Notes: a model not told the origin generated them from the sequence alone. A DNA stretch of 64,000 nucleotides from CAYUVF01 sp964448045 (GCA_964448045.1 CAYUVF010000012.1:1-64000), one strand, 5' to 3'. Counted from the stretch's first letter, positions 16,745 through 25,420 are shown. Made by a program: numbers and translations.

Positions 16745-18101
16745 CTGTCCATTCAGGGTCCGCACGCAAGATTAGATCGGTATCCATCCATTGATAATGA
16801 ATATCTTTTAGACTCGGAAAAGCATCTATGGATGTTCCATTTTTTTGTGGGGATAATGGATTACCGAGCGCTGAAACACCGCCGACCAACATGGGGGCCA
16901 CGGTAATAATCAGGTGATTGACAAGGCGCTCGCGGAGAAAGCTGGTAATCACTTCAGCCCCCCCTTCCACCATAATGCTCTTCACGCCCCGATCTCCTAA
17001 TTGGTCGAGTAAGACCTCGAGATCCAGATGATCCTCGCTTCCATTACAGGGCAGCGTCAGAAGATGGACCCCGGCAGCGGTTAGCTCTTCTCTTCGCTCA
17101 GGGCTGAGGGCCTCCGAACTGGTCGCGATAATGGGAGTTGGCCCGGTCGAATCCAGAAGGGCGGCTCCACGGGGCGTCCGAAGTCGAGAGTCTAACACGA
17201 CGGGCCGAGGGTGATTGCCTGTCGTGCGCCGGACGGTAAGCCGAGGATCATCGGCCAGCACCGTGCCTATGCCCACAAGAATAGCATCGTGAATGGAGCG
17301 TAGCCGATGGGTATACGTCAGGGACTTATCCCCGCTTATCTGCAGCTGTTGTCCCGATTTAGCAGCGATCGATCCATCGAGACTTTGCGCGTAGGATAAG
17401 GTGACAAACGGACGCCCTGTGGCTTCAAAATGCCGCTCAGCGCGATTCTGGAGTGCATGGAGAGACGAACCATGCGGATTACTTTGCGAGGCTTGCCTCG
17501 GCCCGAGGTCAAGCATATGGCGCATCCGCTCAACCTTCGTCTGCAGGTACTCCGTGTTATGCTTATTCAAGTGCGGGTGAAGTGGGATGCGTTCAGCAAC
17601 ACGAAGGCCATCCTGCTCCAAGCTCTCAATCTTCTCTGGGTTGTTCGTGATGAGCCGCACCGTTTCGACTTTCAGATCTTGTAGAATCCGTGCCCCGATG
17701 GTATAGTCGCGCTCATCGGCACCATGCCCCAGCATCAGGTTGGCTTCAACGGTGTCATACCCTTCGTCCTGGAGTTCGTACGCTTGGAGCTTACTGAGCA
17801 GACCAATGCCTCGTCCCTCCTGACGTAAGTAGATCAGAACACCGGCGCCGTGCTCGGCAATCAGCCGCATAGACGCATTCAACTGCTCACCGCAGTCGCA
17901 GCGCAACGAACCAATCACATCGCCAGTGAAACATTCAGAATGAATGCGAACCAGTACCTTATCTGAGGAATCTATATCCCCAAAGACCAGAGCAAGATGA
18001 TCTTTATCATCCTGATTATTCTCATATAAATGAAGCCGATATTCTCCCTGCACGGTAGGAATACGCGTGCTGGTAAGCGATCGGACTGATAATTCCTCCA
18101 T
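16737..18101 (-). CDS. GTP cyclohydrolase II - RibD reductase domain fusion
   Basis: A 454-residue two-domain enzyme. Residues 1-200 are GTP cyclohydrolase II (RibA), with zinc cysteines C57, C68 and C70 (SLRCDC), the GTP-binding RQEGRGIGL loop and catalytic Tyr91 directly before it. It should therefore complete ring opening of GTP to the 2,5-diamino-pyrimidinone ribotide. Residues 230-450 are a RibD_C reductase (RPFVTLSYAQSLDG, ILVGIGTVLADDPRLT, MVEGGAEVI), which reduces the ribosyl to a ribityl chain. The deaminase domain of normal RibD is absent, and ordinary riboflavin genes (ribE, ribH) are not nearby. This fits a side pathway and not vitamin B2 synthesis. Confidence 0.9.
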   Translation of the reverse strand: MEELSVRSLTSTRIPTVQGEYRLHLYENNQDDKDHLALVFGDIDSSDKVLVRIHSECFTGDVIGSLRCDCGEQLNASMRLIAEHGAGVLIYLRQEGRGIGLLSKLQAYELQDEGYDTVEANLMLGHGADERDYTIGARILQDLKVETVRLITNNPEKIESLEQDGLRVAERIPLHPHLNKHNTEYLQTKVERMRHMLDLGPRQASQSNPHGSSLHALQNRAERHFEATGRPFVTLSYAQSLDGSIAAKSGQQLQISGDKSLTYTHRLRSIHDAILVGIGTVLADDPRLTVRRTTGNHPRPVVLDSRLRTPRGAALLDSTGPTPIIATSSEALSPERREELTAAGVHLLTLPCNGSEDHLDLEVLLDQLGDRGVKSIMVEGGAEVITSFLRERLVNHLIITVAPMLVGGVSALGNPLSPQKNGTSIDAFPSLKDIHYQWMDTDLILRADPEWTDE

Positions 18102-18174
18102 TGAACTAATTCGGTGCGTATATAGAGTATTTCAAAAATTTATACTGATAGGTATATATACTTTTACCTTTCAT

Positions 18175-19302
18175 CTAATTTGTACCTAAACGCTGCATAA
18201 GGAGTCGATCCACAGGCGACCTGAAAGCGAAGGATCCGGCTCCCAGCATCATTAGCATCAATGAGCTGGCAAGTACGATTCCGCTGAGCCACATCAGGCC
18301 AGCTTGCGTAGCCATGTAGCACCCAAGTCCGAGCCATACGACCGCACCAATACGCCCAAACCAGCCCAACACCAGGCTGATTGTTCCCAATAGTCCCACG
18401 AGTTGAACCCAGTATGCCCCCTCCCAACCAAAAATTCCGATTAGACCAAGCCCTGCGCTCACCAGGATGCCACGTAGAATGACGGGGACGGTGTTTACAA
18501 CGAACGGACGGAGTCGCGAAAGGGTCTGGGAGAAGAGAGTCGGTGTCTCATGGGTTACGGCCAACCAGTCGCGACTAAAACTCAGTACGATCGGTCCCGC
18601 GAGAATGTATCCTCCAAGCGTCGTGATTGGATCAGGGAGCACAGGCCATAGAATTACACAGAGGAAGCCGACCTGAAAGCTGCCGATAAGCCGGCGCCAT
18701 GGGCTATTGGGTAATTCGAAGACGGGCAAGCCACGATACGCACGCCACCATATTGCAATTCGAAATACATAGTATAGCCCCGCCAGACCTAAGAAAAGGC
18801 CGGGCAGCTTACCCAGTTGAACCGCCAGAACCGTAGCAACAAGGATGCCAATCGAGTCAACTTCCACGTCCAGCTTCGCTCCGAGGCGCGTCGTTTCTTC
18901 GCGCGCGCGAGCGAGATATCCATCCGCAACGTCAGTCAGCGCAGCACCGGTATACAACGCTCCGGGAACGACCGTCCAGAAACCATCTGTTGGCGGGTGA
19001 GCAATGAACCCGGCCAGCAATCCATATGATAGGCCGCGCGTAAGCGTAAGACCGTTGCTGACTCCCAACTGACTGAGAATCGGGGCGCCGGTGCGGCGCC
19101 GATTATGGCGCAGATTGACTCGCGCAAATCCAAGCAAATACGCCAGCATGAGTCCCGAAGGCAATGCCCAGGTCCAGGGCGCCGTGGGGGCTGCGAAAAT
19201 ATGCAACAGAAGATAGGTTCCAGCGAATGCGCCTCCAAAGGCTGCCGCCACGCCCCACCATCGACGCCGAAGTCCGACCGGGAGCGCTTGCGTATCTTGC
19301 AT
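18175..19302 (-). CDS. CDP-alcohol phosphotransferase with extra membrane domain, first gene of operon
   Basis: A 375-residue polytopic protein. The complete CDP-alcohol phosphotransferase signature D124-x2-D127-G128-x2-A131-R132-x8-G141-x3-D145-x3-D149 is present, preceded by the typical NGLTLTRG helix. Such enzymes form a phosphodiester by moving a phospho-alcohol from a CDP carrier. The usual domain is about 200 residues. Here another 150 residues with four or so helices follow and faintly resemble DoxX-type membrane domains. It lies 73 bp upstream of the cyclohydrolase fusion on the same strand. In this operon it may couple a polyol head group, such as the ribityl chain, to a lipid or sugar. 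Confidence 0.82.
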   Translation of the reverse strand: MQDTQALPVGLRRRWWGVAAAFGGAFAGTYLLLHIFAAPTAPWTWALPSGLMLAYLLGFARVNLRHNRRRTGAPILSQLGVSNGLTLTRGLSYGLLAGFIAHPPTDGFWTVVPGALYTGAALTDVADGYLARAREETTRLGAKLDVEVDSIGILVATVLAVQLGKLPGLFLGLAGLYYVFRIAIWWRAYRGLPVFELPNSPWRRLIGSFQVGFLCVILWPVLPDPITTLGGYILAGPIVLSFSRDWLAVTHETPTLFSQTLSRLRPFVVNTVPVILRGILVSAGLGLIGIFGWEGAYWVQLVGLLGTISLVLGWFGRIGAVVWLGLGCYMATQAGLMWLSGIVLASSLMLMMLGAGSFAFRSPVDRLLMQRLGTN

Positions 19303-19520
19303 ATGGCGAGCTATGAGGCGTTCGCGAGGGAAGGCAGCGAAAAAGCGGTCGCGTTTGCGAAAGGTATTTTACCCAAGGGTAGATATGCGCGAGCAAAAGG
19401 GGATGTTTCTGGCTCCATCGACAATTTCACAATCCCCCGGCTTAGAGCCACCCCGTTAAACCGCCGACTTCAGGACCGTTGGGAACAAGGACGTATCGGG
19501 CTACTAACGCATCATATCGA

Positions 19521-20402
19521 ATGGACATCGCATTCCTGACCGCTTGTTGCTTTCCTCTGGTGCCTACCTCCTCCCCATTCCGCCCCATCGCTGTTAATGC
19601 GCTGTACGCGAGCATCGAACGTGGGCTCTCGGCCGATATCTTAGCCACACGCGGGCTCGAAGGCTCCGCGTTCCCCGTCTGCACTGCGCTCGTCGTCGCC
19701 GGCCATGGCGTAGTGACGGATGTGCTTGACGTTCCGACCGATACGGTATCAGCCCAGCTCGAACATCTTTTTGAAACCACGCAGCCAACCAGCGCGAAGG
19801 TAGGGATCGTTGGGCATCGACGCACCGTGGACATCACGTTCGATCTCTTGAATGCCCACCTGGAGGGTCCGCTCCTCCTTGACCTGACGCTGAGCGGCCC
19901 GAGCGGTGAAGACATCGTCAACCAGCGGTGCATGGACGCCTTGACGAGCCGTCTGGACGGGGCCGACCTGGTGGCCATCCGACGCCAAGATGCCGCCCTC
20001 ATGGCGGGCATGGAAATCCCCAGCCTTGACGACGCCCAGGTAGCCGTGCAACGCTTGAGCGATCTCGGCGCCGGCCGCGTCTTGATGCGCTGCGGTCAGA
20101 TCGCAACCCATCACTTTGACACCGACTCGGACCTGCCCAACTACGCCGTTGATCTCTACTACGATGGTGACGACTTCGCCCTGTACGAAGCGCCGCTGCT
20201 CGACACACAGGACCTGCACGGCGCATCCAGCGCTTTCCTCATCGGCCTCCTCCATCAATTAGAACAGGGCGTTGATTACACCGAAGCGCTCCAGCAGGCT
20301 AAAGCTCATGTTACCGAAGCGTTAAGACACGGCCAGCAGCATGAGAATGTACACGCGCCTGATTATTTTTGGGAGCGCGCGGGAGATATTGTACCCTCCT
20401 GA
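19521..20402 (+). CDS. Divergent ThiD-like (phosphomethylpyrimidine kinase-type) kinase
   Basis: A 293-residue ribokinase-fold protein most like ThiD/PdxK (PF08543). Features are the N-terminal MDIAFLTACC strand, the ALVVAGHGVV and VGIVGHRRTVD segments, and the C-terminal HGASSAFLIGLL helix. True ThiD proteins have HGTGCTLSS at this anion-hole position; the Gly-Cys-Thr is lost here, so activity is doubtful or altered. The ATG at 19521 is preferred over an upstream TTG. It is divergent from the CDP-alcohol gene and precedes a LacI regulator by 54 bp. A pyrimidine kinase acting with the neighbouring operon is possible but speculative. Confidence 0.65.
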   Translation: MDIAFLTACCFPLVPTSSPFRPIAVNALYASIERGLSADILATRGLEGSAFPVCTALVVAGHGVVTDVLDVPTDTVSAQLEHLFETTQPTSAKVGIVGHRRTVDITFDLLNAHLEGPLLLDLTLSGPSGEDIVNQRCMDALTSRLDGADLVAIRRQDAALMAGMEIPSLDDAQVAVQRLSDLGAGRVLMRCGQIATHHFDTDSDLPNYAVDLYYDGDDFALYEAPLLDTQDLHGASSAFLIGLLHQLEQGVDYTEALQQAKAHVTEALRHGQQHENVHAPDYFWERAGDIVPS

Positions 20403-20456
20403 GGCAGCTCGCCCCCTGCTGATAACCTCATCTTCCTTCACCCGCCATACAACCCC

Positions 20457-21488
20457 ATGGCCTCGTTTGACTCCGACAAGACGCGCCCCACGATTTACGA
20501 CGTCGCTGATCATGCTGGCGTGGCGATCTCCACCGTCTCCCGCGTCCTCAACAACTCCAGCGACGTCTCCGATTCGACGCGAGAGAACGTGCTCAGCGCG
20601 ATTAAGGAACTCAAGTTCCGGCCAAACCGAACGGCCAAAAATCTTGCGCAACAGACGAGCCGGACGCTGGCCGTGGCGGTGCCGACCTTCACCACGCCGT
20701 TCCACAACGAGCTCCTTAAAGGCGTGCGCAGCCGGCTGGGCGATATCGACATCGACCTCTTGCTGTGCGACCTCGACTGGAAGCACCCTGAGCACACGCT
20801 CATGAACTTCCTGAATCGCGGCGCGATGGATGGGCTGCTGCTCACAGGCCTCCCGGTTGACTCGGACATCGCCGGCGAGTTAAGCCGGCTCGGCGCCCCG
20901 GTCATCATCATCGGGACGCGATGGGATGATCTCGATACGTTTTATTGGGATGACACAGCCGGCGCCCGAATGGCCGTCGAACACCTGATCAATCAGGGGC
21001 ATGAGCGGATTGGTATGATCACTACCAAGCACGAAAGCCCGCTTCGCAACGCCCGAATTCAAGGGTACCGTGAAGCGCTCGAGAATGCCGGACTGACGTT
21101 CGATGAACGGCTCGTCACCGAAGGCCATACCGACAAGCACGCCGGCTTCAGTGAGGAATCGGGGTACGAGGCCATGGAAGCGCTCCTCAATGTATCGCCC
21201 TCCGTCACAGCCGTCTTTGCCAGCAGCGATGTGCAAGCCATTGGGGCATGGCAGGCGCTTCGGCACTCCGGGTACGAGGTACCGGATGACTTCGCCCTCG
21301 TAGGATACGATGACATCAAAGTGAGCCGCTTTATCGGTCTTACGAGCGTCGCTCAGAATATGCACGACGTGGGCGAAGACGCCACAGATCTGCTGCTACG
21401 CCGCATGAATGGAGACACCTCCGAGCCACTCGTCTCGCAGCTTATCATGCCCGAACTCGTCGTACGCAAATCAAGCGTCACCCCCTAA
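20457..21488 (+). CDS. LacI-family transcriptional regulator
   Basis: A 343-residue regulator. The N-terminal LacI helix-turn-helix (TIYDVADHAGVAISTVSRVLNN) and hinge (RPNRTAKNLAQ) are followed by a periplasmic-binding-like effector domain with the family's usual VGYDDIKVSRF near the C-terminus. Effector unknown; in LacI-family purine repressors it is a base, and purC follows 11 bp downstream, but most family members sense sugars. No operator palindrome was identified by eye. It starts 54 bp after the ThiD-like gene, with no Shine-Dalgarno sequence. Confidence 0.92.
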   Translation: MASFDSDKTRPTIYDVADHAGVAISTVSRVLNNSSDVSDSTRENVLSAIKELKFRPNRTAKNLAQQTSRTLAVAVPTFTTPFHNELLKGVRSRLGDIDIDLLLCDLDWKHPEHTLMNFLNRGAMDGLLLTGLPVDSDIAGELSRLGAPVIIIGTRWDDLDTFYWDDTAGARMAVEHLINQGHERIGMITTKHESPLRNARIQGYREALENAGLTFDERLVTEGHTDKHAGFSEESGYEAMEALLNVSPSVTAVFASSDVQAIGAWQALRHSGYEVPDDFALVGYDDIKVSRFIGLTSVAQNMHDVGEDATDLLLRRMNGDTSEPLVSQLIMPELVVRKSSVTP

Positions 21489-21499
21489 CCTCTTTCCCC

Positions 21500-22456
21500 A
21501 TGAACCGGAGTCTCATCCGCGAGCAGCTCGACCGCACTATCCGAAAAACTCACTTCGACGACCTGGGCGACCGCTATCAGGGTAAGGTGCGCGACACGTA
21601 CCGCCAGCCGGACCGGCTGATTCTGGTCACGACCGATCGCATCTCGGCGTTTGATCACGTCCTTCCCCAGACGATCCCGTTCAAAGGACAGGTCCTCAAT
21701 CAGGTGGCCGCGTACTTCTTCGACGCCACAGCCGATCTCGTCCCCAACCACGTCCAGTCGGTGCCCGATCCGAATGTCACCGTCGCCGATCCCTGCACGC
21801 CCATCCCCATTGAGTTTGTCGTGCGGGGCTATCTCGCAGGCCACGCGTGGCGCGTATACCGGGATGGCGGCCGCGAACTGTGCGGCCAGTCCCTGCCAGA
21901 CGGTCTTCAGGAAAGCAGCCAACTCCCCGAGCCCATTCTCACCCCAGCGACCAAAGCCGAGGAGGGCCATGACGAAGACATTAGCCGCGACGAAGCAATC
22001 GAGCGGGACCTTATCGACGAGGCGACCTTCGATCAGCTTGAAGCATACGCTCTCGCTCTGTTTGAGCGCGGATCGGAAATGGCCCGGGATCAGGGCTTGC
22101 TTTTGGTCGACACCAAGTACGAGTTTGGGCGGACGAAAGACGGCGAGCTCGTGCTGATCGATGAGGTGCACACCCCCGACTCGTCCCGCTACTACTATGC
22201 CGATACCTATGAAGAGCGACTGGAGCGGAACGAGCCGCAACGCCAGCTTTCCAAAGAGTTCGTCCGCGAATGGCTGATGGAGCACGGCTTTCAGGGCAAA
22301 TCCGGCCAGATCATGCCCGACCTTCCGGATGACTTCCGCATAACCGTCGCCGAGCGCTACATCGAGCTGTTTGAAGCCGTCACCGGGCGCTCCTTCGAGC
22401 CGGATACACATCCTCAACCGCTTGATCGCATCCGCGCTTCGCTCGACGAAGGGTAA
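21500..22456 (+). CDS. purC: SAICAR synthase PurC
   Basis: Phosphoribosylaminoimidazole-succinocarboxamide synthase, which joins CAIR and aspartate with ATP in purine synthesis. The 318-residue protein is of the longer, yeast-like form. It shows the GKVRDTY ATP loop, the VTTDRISAFDH signature, the EFVVRGYLAG motif, and DTKYEFG followed by LIDEVHTPDSSRY. Eleven bases separate it from the LacI gene. Its 3' end overlaps the convergent nitrilase gene by 43 bp. Confidence 0.96.
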   Translation: MNRSLIREQLDRTIRKTHFDDLGDRYQGKVRDTYRQPDRLILVTTDRISAFDHVLPQTIPFKGQVLNQVAAYFFDATADLVPNHVQSVPDPNVTVADPCTPIPIEFVVRGYLAGHAWRVYRDGGRELCGQSLPDGLQESSQLPEPILTPATKAEEGHDEDISRDEAIERDLIDEATFDQLEAYALALFERGSEMARDQGLLLVDTKYEFGRTKDGELVLIDEVHTPDSSRYYYADTYEERLERNEPQRQLSKEFVREWLMEHGFQGKSGQIMPDLPDDFRITVAERYIELFEAVTGRSFEPDTHPQPLDRIRASLDEG

Positions 22457-23247
22457 GTGGCAGGACGACGATCGGCGAAGATGTGATTGTATGGATTGAG
22501 CTGCCGATCCCGCGCGGCGTGCGGATCTATCTCGACGAGGCCAACCTCATCTCCAGCCCCCTCGGATCGGTAAAGAATGCTGCCATCCGGCCCGCACATT
22601 TCGCTCTGGCCGATGAAAGTAAGCGTTTCCTCTCCTTTCGTCTCCTGACCGTACCGGTTCGCCGTGATGGTGAAAACGTGATTCTCACGTGCGCGGATGG
22701 GCATCGCGTCAGGGCAATGAGGTAGCACCAGGTTTGATGGGTGGGCGATCACATCGGCACCGTTCAGGGCAAGTGAGCGGGCGGCCTCCGGAAAGTACCA
22801 GTCGAAACAGATCATCGTCCCGAGGCGGTAGTCCGTCCCATCGCCCGTCGTCACCTCCACAACCGGAAAGCCGAGATCTCCGGGGGCAAAGTGAATATTC
22901 TCTTCGTAGTAGCGGTGCACCTTCCGGTACGTGGCCACATACCCCTCAGGCTCAACGATAACTGCACTGTTGAACAGCTGCTCCCCCGCCCGTTCGGGCA
23001 GTCCAGCCACGATGGTGGCCTGCAACGCCTCGGCCCATTGGTGTACCCGCTCCGTCGTAGGCCCATCGGGGATCGGTTCTGCGACGCGAGCGACATGCTC
23101 ACTCGACTGAAAGAAATAGCCGGACGTAAAGAGCTCAGGCAGTACGATCAGATCGACGTCAACGGTGGCAATCAGCGACTCAACCTGATTCCAATTGGAT
23201 TCAACGTCGAGATACGACGGATTGAACTGGACGAAAGCAGCTTTCAT
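22414..23247 (-). CDS. Nitrilase-superfamily carbon-nitrogen hydrolase
   Basis: A 277-residue amidase of the nitrilase superfamily with the complete catalytic E-K-C set: Glu in LPELFTSGYFF, Lys in YRKVHRYYEE and Cys in ICFDWYFPEAARSLALNG. The sequence resembles the omega-amidase / (R)-amidase branch, which hydrolyses amides such as alpha-ketoglutaramate. The exact substrate is not readable. The gene lies downstream of a peroxiredoxin gene, with a structured inverted repeat in its leader, and overlaps purC tail to tail by 43 bp. Confidence 0.87.
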   Translation of the reverse strand: MKAAFVQFNPSYLDVESNWNQVESLIATVDVDLIVLPELFTSGYFFQSSEHVARVAEPIPDGPTTERVHQWAEALQATIVAGLPERAGEQLFNSAVIVEPEGYVATYRKVHRYYEENIHFAPGDLGFPVVEVTTGDGTDYRLGTMICFDWYFPEAARSLALNGADVIAHPSNLVLPHCPDAMPIRARENHVFTITANRYGQETKGEETLTFIGQSEMCGPDGSILYRSEGAGDEVGLVEIDPHAARDRQLNPYNHIFADRRPATYPSSSEARMRSSG

Positions 23248-23278
23248 GGGTCATGGGCATAAGGGGGTATCCAATACA

Positions 23279-23344
23279 AATCGGCGGGGTCGTCTCGCAT
23301 CTGAGGCCCTCCAGCCCCTGGAAGCAAGCCAACGCCCGCCGATT
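23279..23344. other. Structured inverted repeat in the nitrilase leader
   Basis: AATCGGCGGG (23279-23288) and CCCGCCGATT (23335-23344) form a perfect 10-bp closing stem around 46 bases. Inside, GGC/GCC and CTTCCAG/CTGGAGG (minus-strand reading) form a second hairpin with a GGG loop, and CTC/GAG may form a third. On the minus strand it ends 31 bp before the nitrilase start, as a leader RNA element would. No known riboswitch consensus matches. Confidence 0.45.
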
Positions 23345-23399
23345 AACCATCATGCTACGTGGTAACGTACGTGATAGCCCTTAAAATTGCAGGTTTTAA

Positions 23400-23413
23400 T
23401 TGCAATAACGGAT
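23400..23413 (+). repeat. TTGCAATAACGGAT element, copy D
   Basis: Exact 14-mer on the plus strand, 20 bp past the stop codon of the minus-strand peroxiredoxin gene and about 150 bp upstream of the nitrilase start. Confidence 0.8.
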
Positions 23414-23433
23414 ATAATAACTCAGATCGTACT

Positions 23434-23925
23434 TCACTTTGCCGCAACGGTACTCAAATTCGCAAGAGTGGCCTGAATTGCCTCGAAATCGGGCATCTTA
23501 CCCGCGTTGTCGAGGACTTCAGCATAACGGATTATACCTTCACCGTCGACCACGAAGGCGGCTCGCTTTGAAATCCGATCCAGATTCATATCGGTGAAGT
23601 CGTGGTCATACTTCGCCCCATACGCCGCACTGACCTCGGCGTCGTGGTCACTCAGCAGCGGAAACTGCAACTCATTTACTGACTTGAACTCGTGCAGAAC
23701 GAACGGCGAATCGGTCGAGATACCAACGATCTGAACATCATCGCCCCCAAACGCATCTTGCTCCTTATTCACCGTGTTGAGCTCGGTCGTGCACACGCTG
23801 GTGAATGCGCCAGGGAAGAATAACAACAACAGTGGCTGACCGCGACGATCCGAGAGCGCGAAGGACTCCATCGTGTCGGAGTACAGCGAAAAATCGGGGG
23901 CGGGTTGTCCCTTAGAAATAGTCAT
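23434..23925 (-). CDS. 1-Cys peroxiredoxin (AhpE/BCP-like)
   Basis: A 163-residue thiol peroxidase that reduces H2O2, organic peroxides or peroxynitrite. The peroxidatic motif is PGAFTSVCTTEL with Cys45. This is the only cysteine in the protein, so it must recycle through an external thiol, as AhpE does. Other family landmarks are the APDFSL start and ISTDSPFVLHEF. It starts 32 bp after the upstream ABC permease gene on the same strand. Confidence 0.92.
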   Translation of the reverse strand: MTISKGQPAPDFSLYSDTMESFALSDRRGQPLLLLFFPGAFTSVCTTELNTVNKEQDAFGGDDVQIVGISTDSPFVLHEFKSVNELQFPLLSDHDAEVSAAYGAKYDHDFTDMNLDRISKRAAFVVDGEGIIRYAEVLDNAGKMPDFEAIQATLANLSTVAAK

Positions 23926-23957
23926 GAATCAGGGTGAGTGGGGTGGGAAAGGGGGGA

Positions 23958-25247
23958 TTACTGAAACCGGATGGCCTCTACCGGTTTGATACGGGAAGCG
24001 ACACGCGCTGGAACGTACGCGGCCAGGGCACAAAGCGTCAGTGCTACGCTGGCCACTATAACAAAATCGAGCGGGCTCAGTTCGACCGGAGCCGACTTCA
24101 TGTAGTACGCTTCTGCCGGGAGTGGAATGATCTGAAATCGCTGTTGGATAAGCGCCAGAATCAGCGCCAGCGCTTCACCGATCACCGTACCCACGACTCC
24201 GATCAGCAGACCGAGCGCCAGGAACAGCCGGCGCATCATCCGTCCGGACGCACCCAGACTCTCCAGCACCCCGATTTCGCGAGTTTTCTCCAGGATCATC
24301 ATCAGCAGCGTGCTGACAATGTTGAAGGCGGCCACGATCACGATCACACTAATGACGAGTGGAATGATGCCCTGTTGCAGGTTAACCCATGCAAAAAGCC
24401 CCTGGAAGCGCTCGTAGATCGTCTGTGCCCCAACGGGAAAACCAAACTCCCGCTCGATTTGGGCGGCCACGGAATCAGCCCGGCTCACGGGCTGCACCGT
24501 CAGATCATAATGACTCACGGCATTCTCTGGCAGGCCGATGAGCTCACGGGCCGTGCGGAGACTGGTAAACACATACAGATCGTCAATCGTGGCAAGCGAA
24601 GTTTCGTAGATACCCGCCACGTGAAACTGTTTTACGCGCGGCTGCAAGAGCCCCGCCGACGTCTCGCCTGGATCGTTGATGGAGAAAGCCGTAACCGTCT
24701 GGCCTACGGATAGATCCAGGCGGCGCGCCAGCTGGTGGCCGAGAACGAGTCCCGGACGCCGAAGCGAATCAGGGGCAAACCGAAACGCCCCGTCGACCAC
24801 GCGATCGGCCAGATACGGCGGCGGCTCATCCGCTCCGAAGAGCGCCACGCCATCGATGGCCTCGCGGGAGCGGCGCAGCAAGATAAAACGCTGGGCCACG
24901 GGCGCGACTCGCGACACGTTCGGCACCCCGCGCAGCCGCGCTTCCAGCTCGTCGGCCGGCTCCAGGGGCGCATCCTGCAGGTAGCTGCGCACCTGAACGT
25001 GTGCGCCAAAACCGACTATCTTGTTCTCGATCTCCTGGCTGAATCCGCGGACGATGGAAAGGGCCAGCAGCAGCGCGCCGACGCCCAGCGCAATCCCCCC
25101 AATCGCGACATACGTAATGAATCGCAGGAAACTTCGCCCCTCGGCCTGCCCCTCGGCGCCCCAGAGGTATCGAAGCGCCATAAACCATTCGAAGCGAGCA
25201 GACACGGCAAGCAGCGGCTGACTGGTGAACAGAGAATGGCAGAGCAT
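23958..25247 (-). CDS. LolC/LolE-type ABC transporter permease
   Basis: Inner-membrane permease of the FtsX/LolCE family, about 429 residues. The layout is one N-terminal helix (ITYVAIGGIALGVGALLLALSIVRGF), a large periplasmic MacB-PCD-like domain, then three C-terminal helices with the FtsX core (FNIVSTLLMMILEKTREIGVLESLGAS). LolCE proteins extract lipoproteins toward the outer membrane. No LolD ATPase is adjacent, so the partner is elsewhere. I chose the ATG at 25247; a start at 25181 (MALRYLW) is also credible because family members begin close to ALRYL. Confidence 0.88.
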   Translation of the reverse strand: MLCHSLFTSQPLLAVSARFEWFMALRYLWGAEGQAEGRSFLRFITYVAIGGIALGVGALLLALSIVRGFSQEIENKIVGFGAHVQVRSYLQDAPLEPADELEARLRGVPNVSRVAPVAQRFILLRRSREAIDGVALFGADEPPPYLADRVVDGAFRFAPDSLRRPGLVLGHQLARRLDLSVGQTVTAFSINDPGETSAGLLQPRVKQFHVAGIYETSLATIDDLYVFTSLRTARELIGLPENAVSHYDLTVQPVSRADSVAAQIEREFGFPVGAQTIYERFQGLFAWVNLQQGIIPLVISVIVIVAAFNIVSTLLMMILEKTREIGVLESLGASGRMMRRLFLALGLLIGVVGTVIGEALALILALIQQRFQIIPLPAEAYYMKSAPVELSPLDFVIVASVALTLCALAAYVPARVASRIKPVEAIRFQ

Positions 25248-25420
25248 CGACCCTGCCCGGTGCACTCACCAACCGATCGCACAAAGGTTTCGGCCCCTCC
25301 GGGCCCAATCTCATGGTCGGGCTCCGGGCGAACAACCCCCGATGCAGAGAGTAGAGATTTACCACGGCCCTTCCCCTACTCCTCTCACCATTGTACATCA
25401 GAGAATCACGCGTCCACGTT

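Noticed and set aside
18102..18174. Possible FMN riboswitch before the cyclohydrolase fusion
   Set aside because: The 73-bp gap is AT-rich and too short, with none of the conserved FMN-element blocks.
23279..23344. SAM-I or TPP riboswitch upstream of the nitrilase gene
   Set aside because: Only short stretches resemble the cores (GCCAAC, CTCAGATG); the order of stems and the conserved residues do not fit either consensus, and the SAM-like read is on the wrong strand for the nitrilase.
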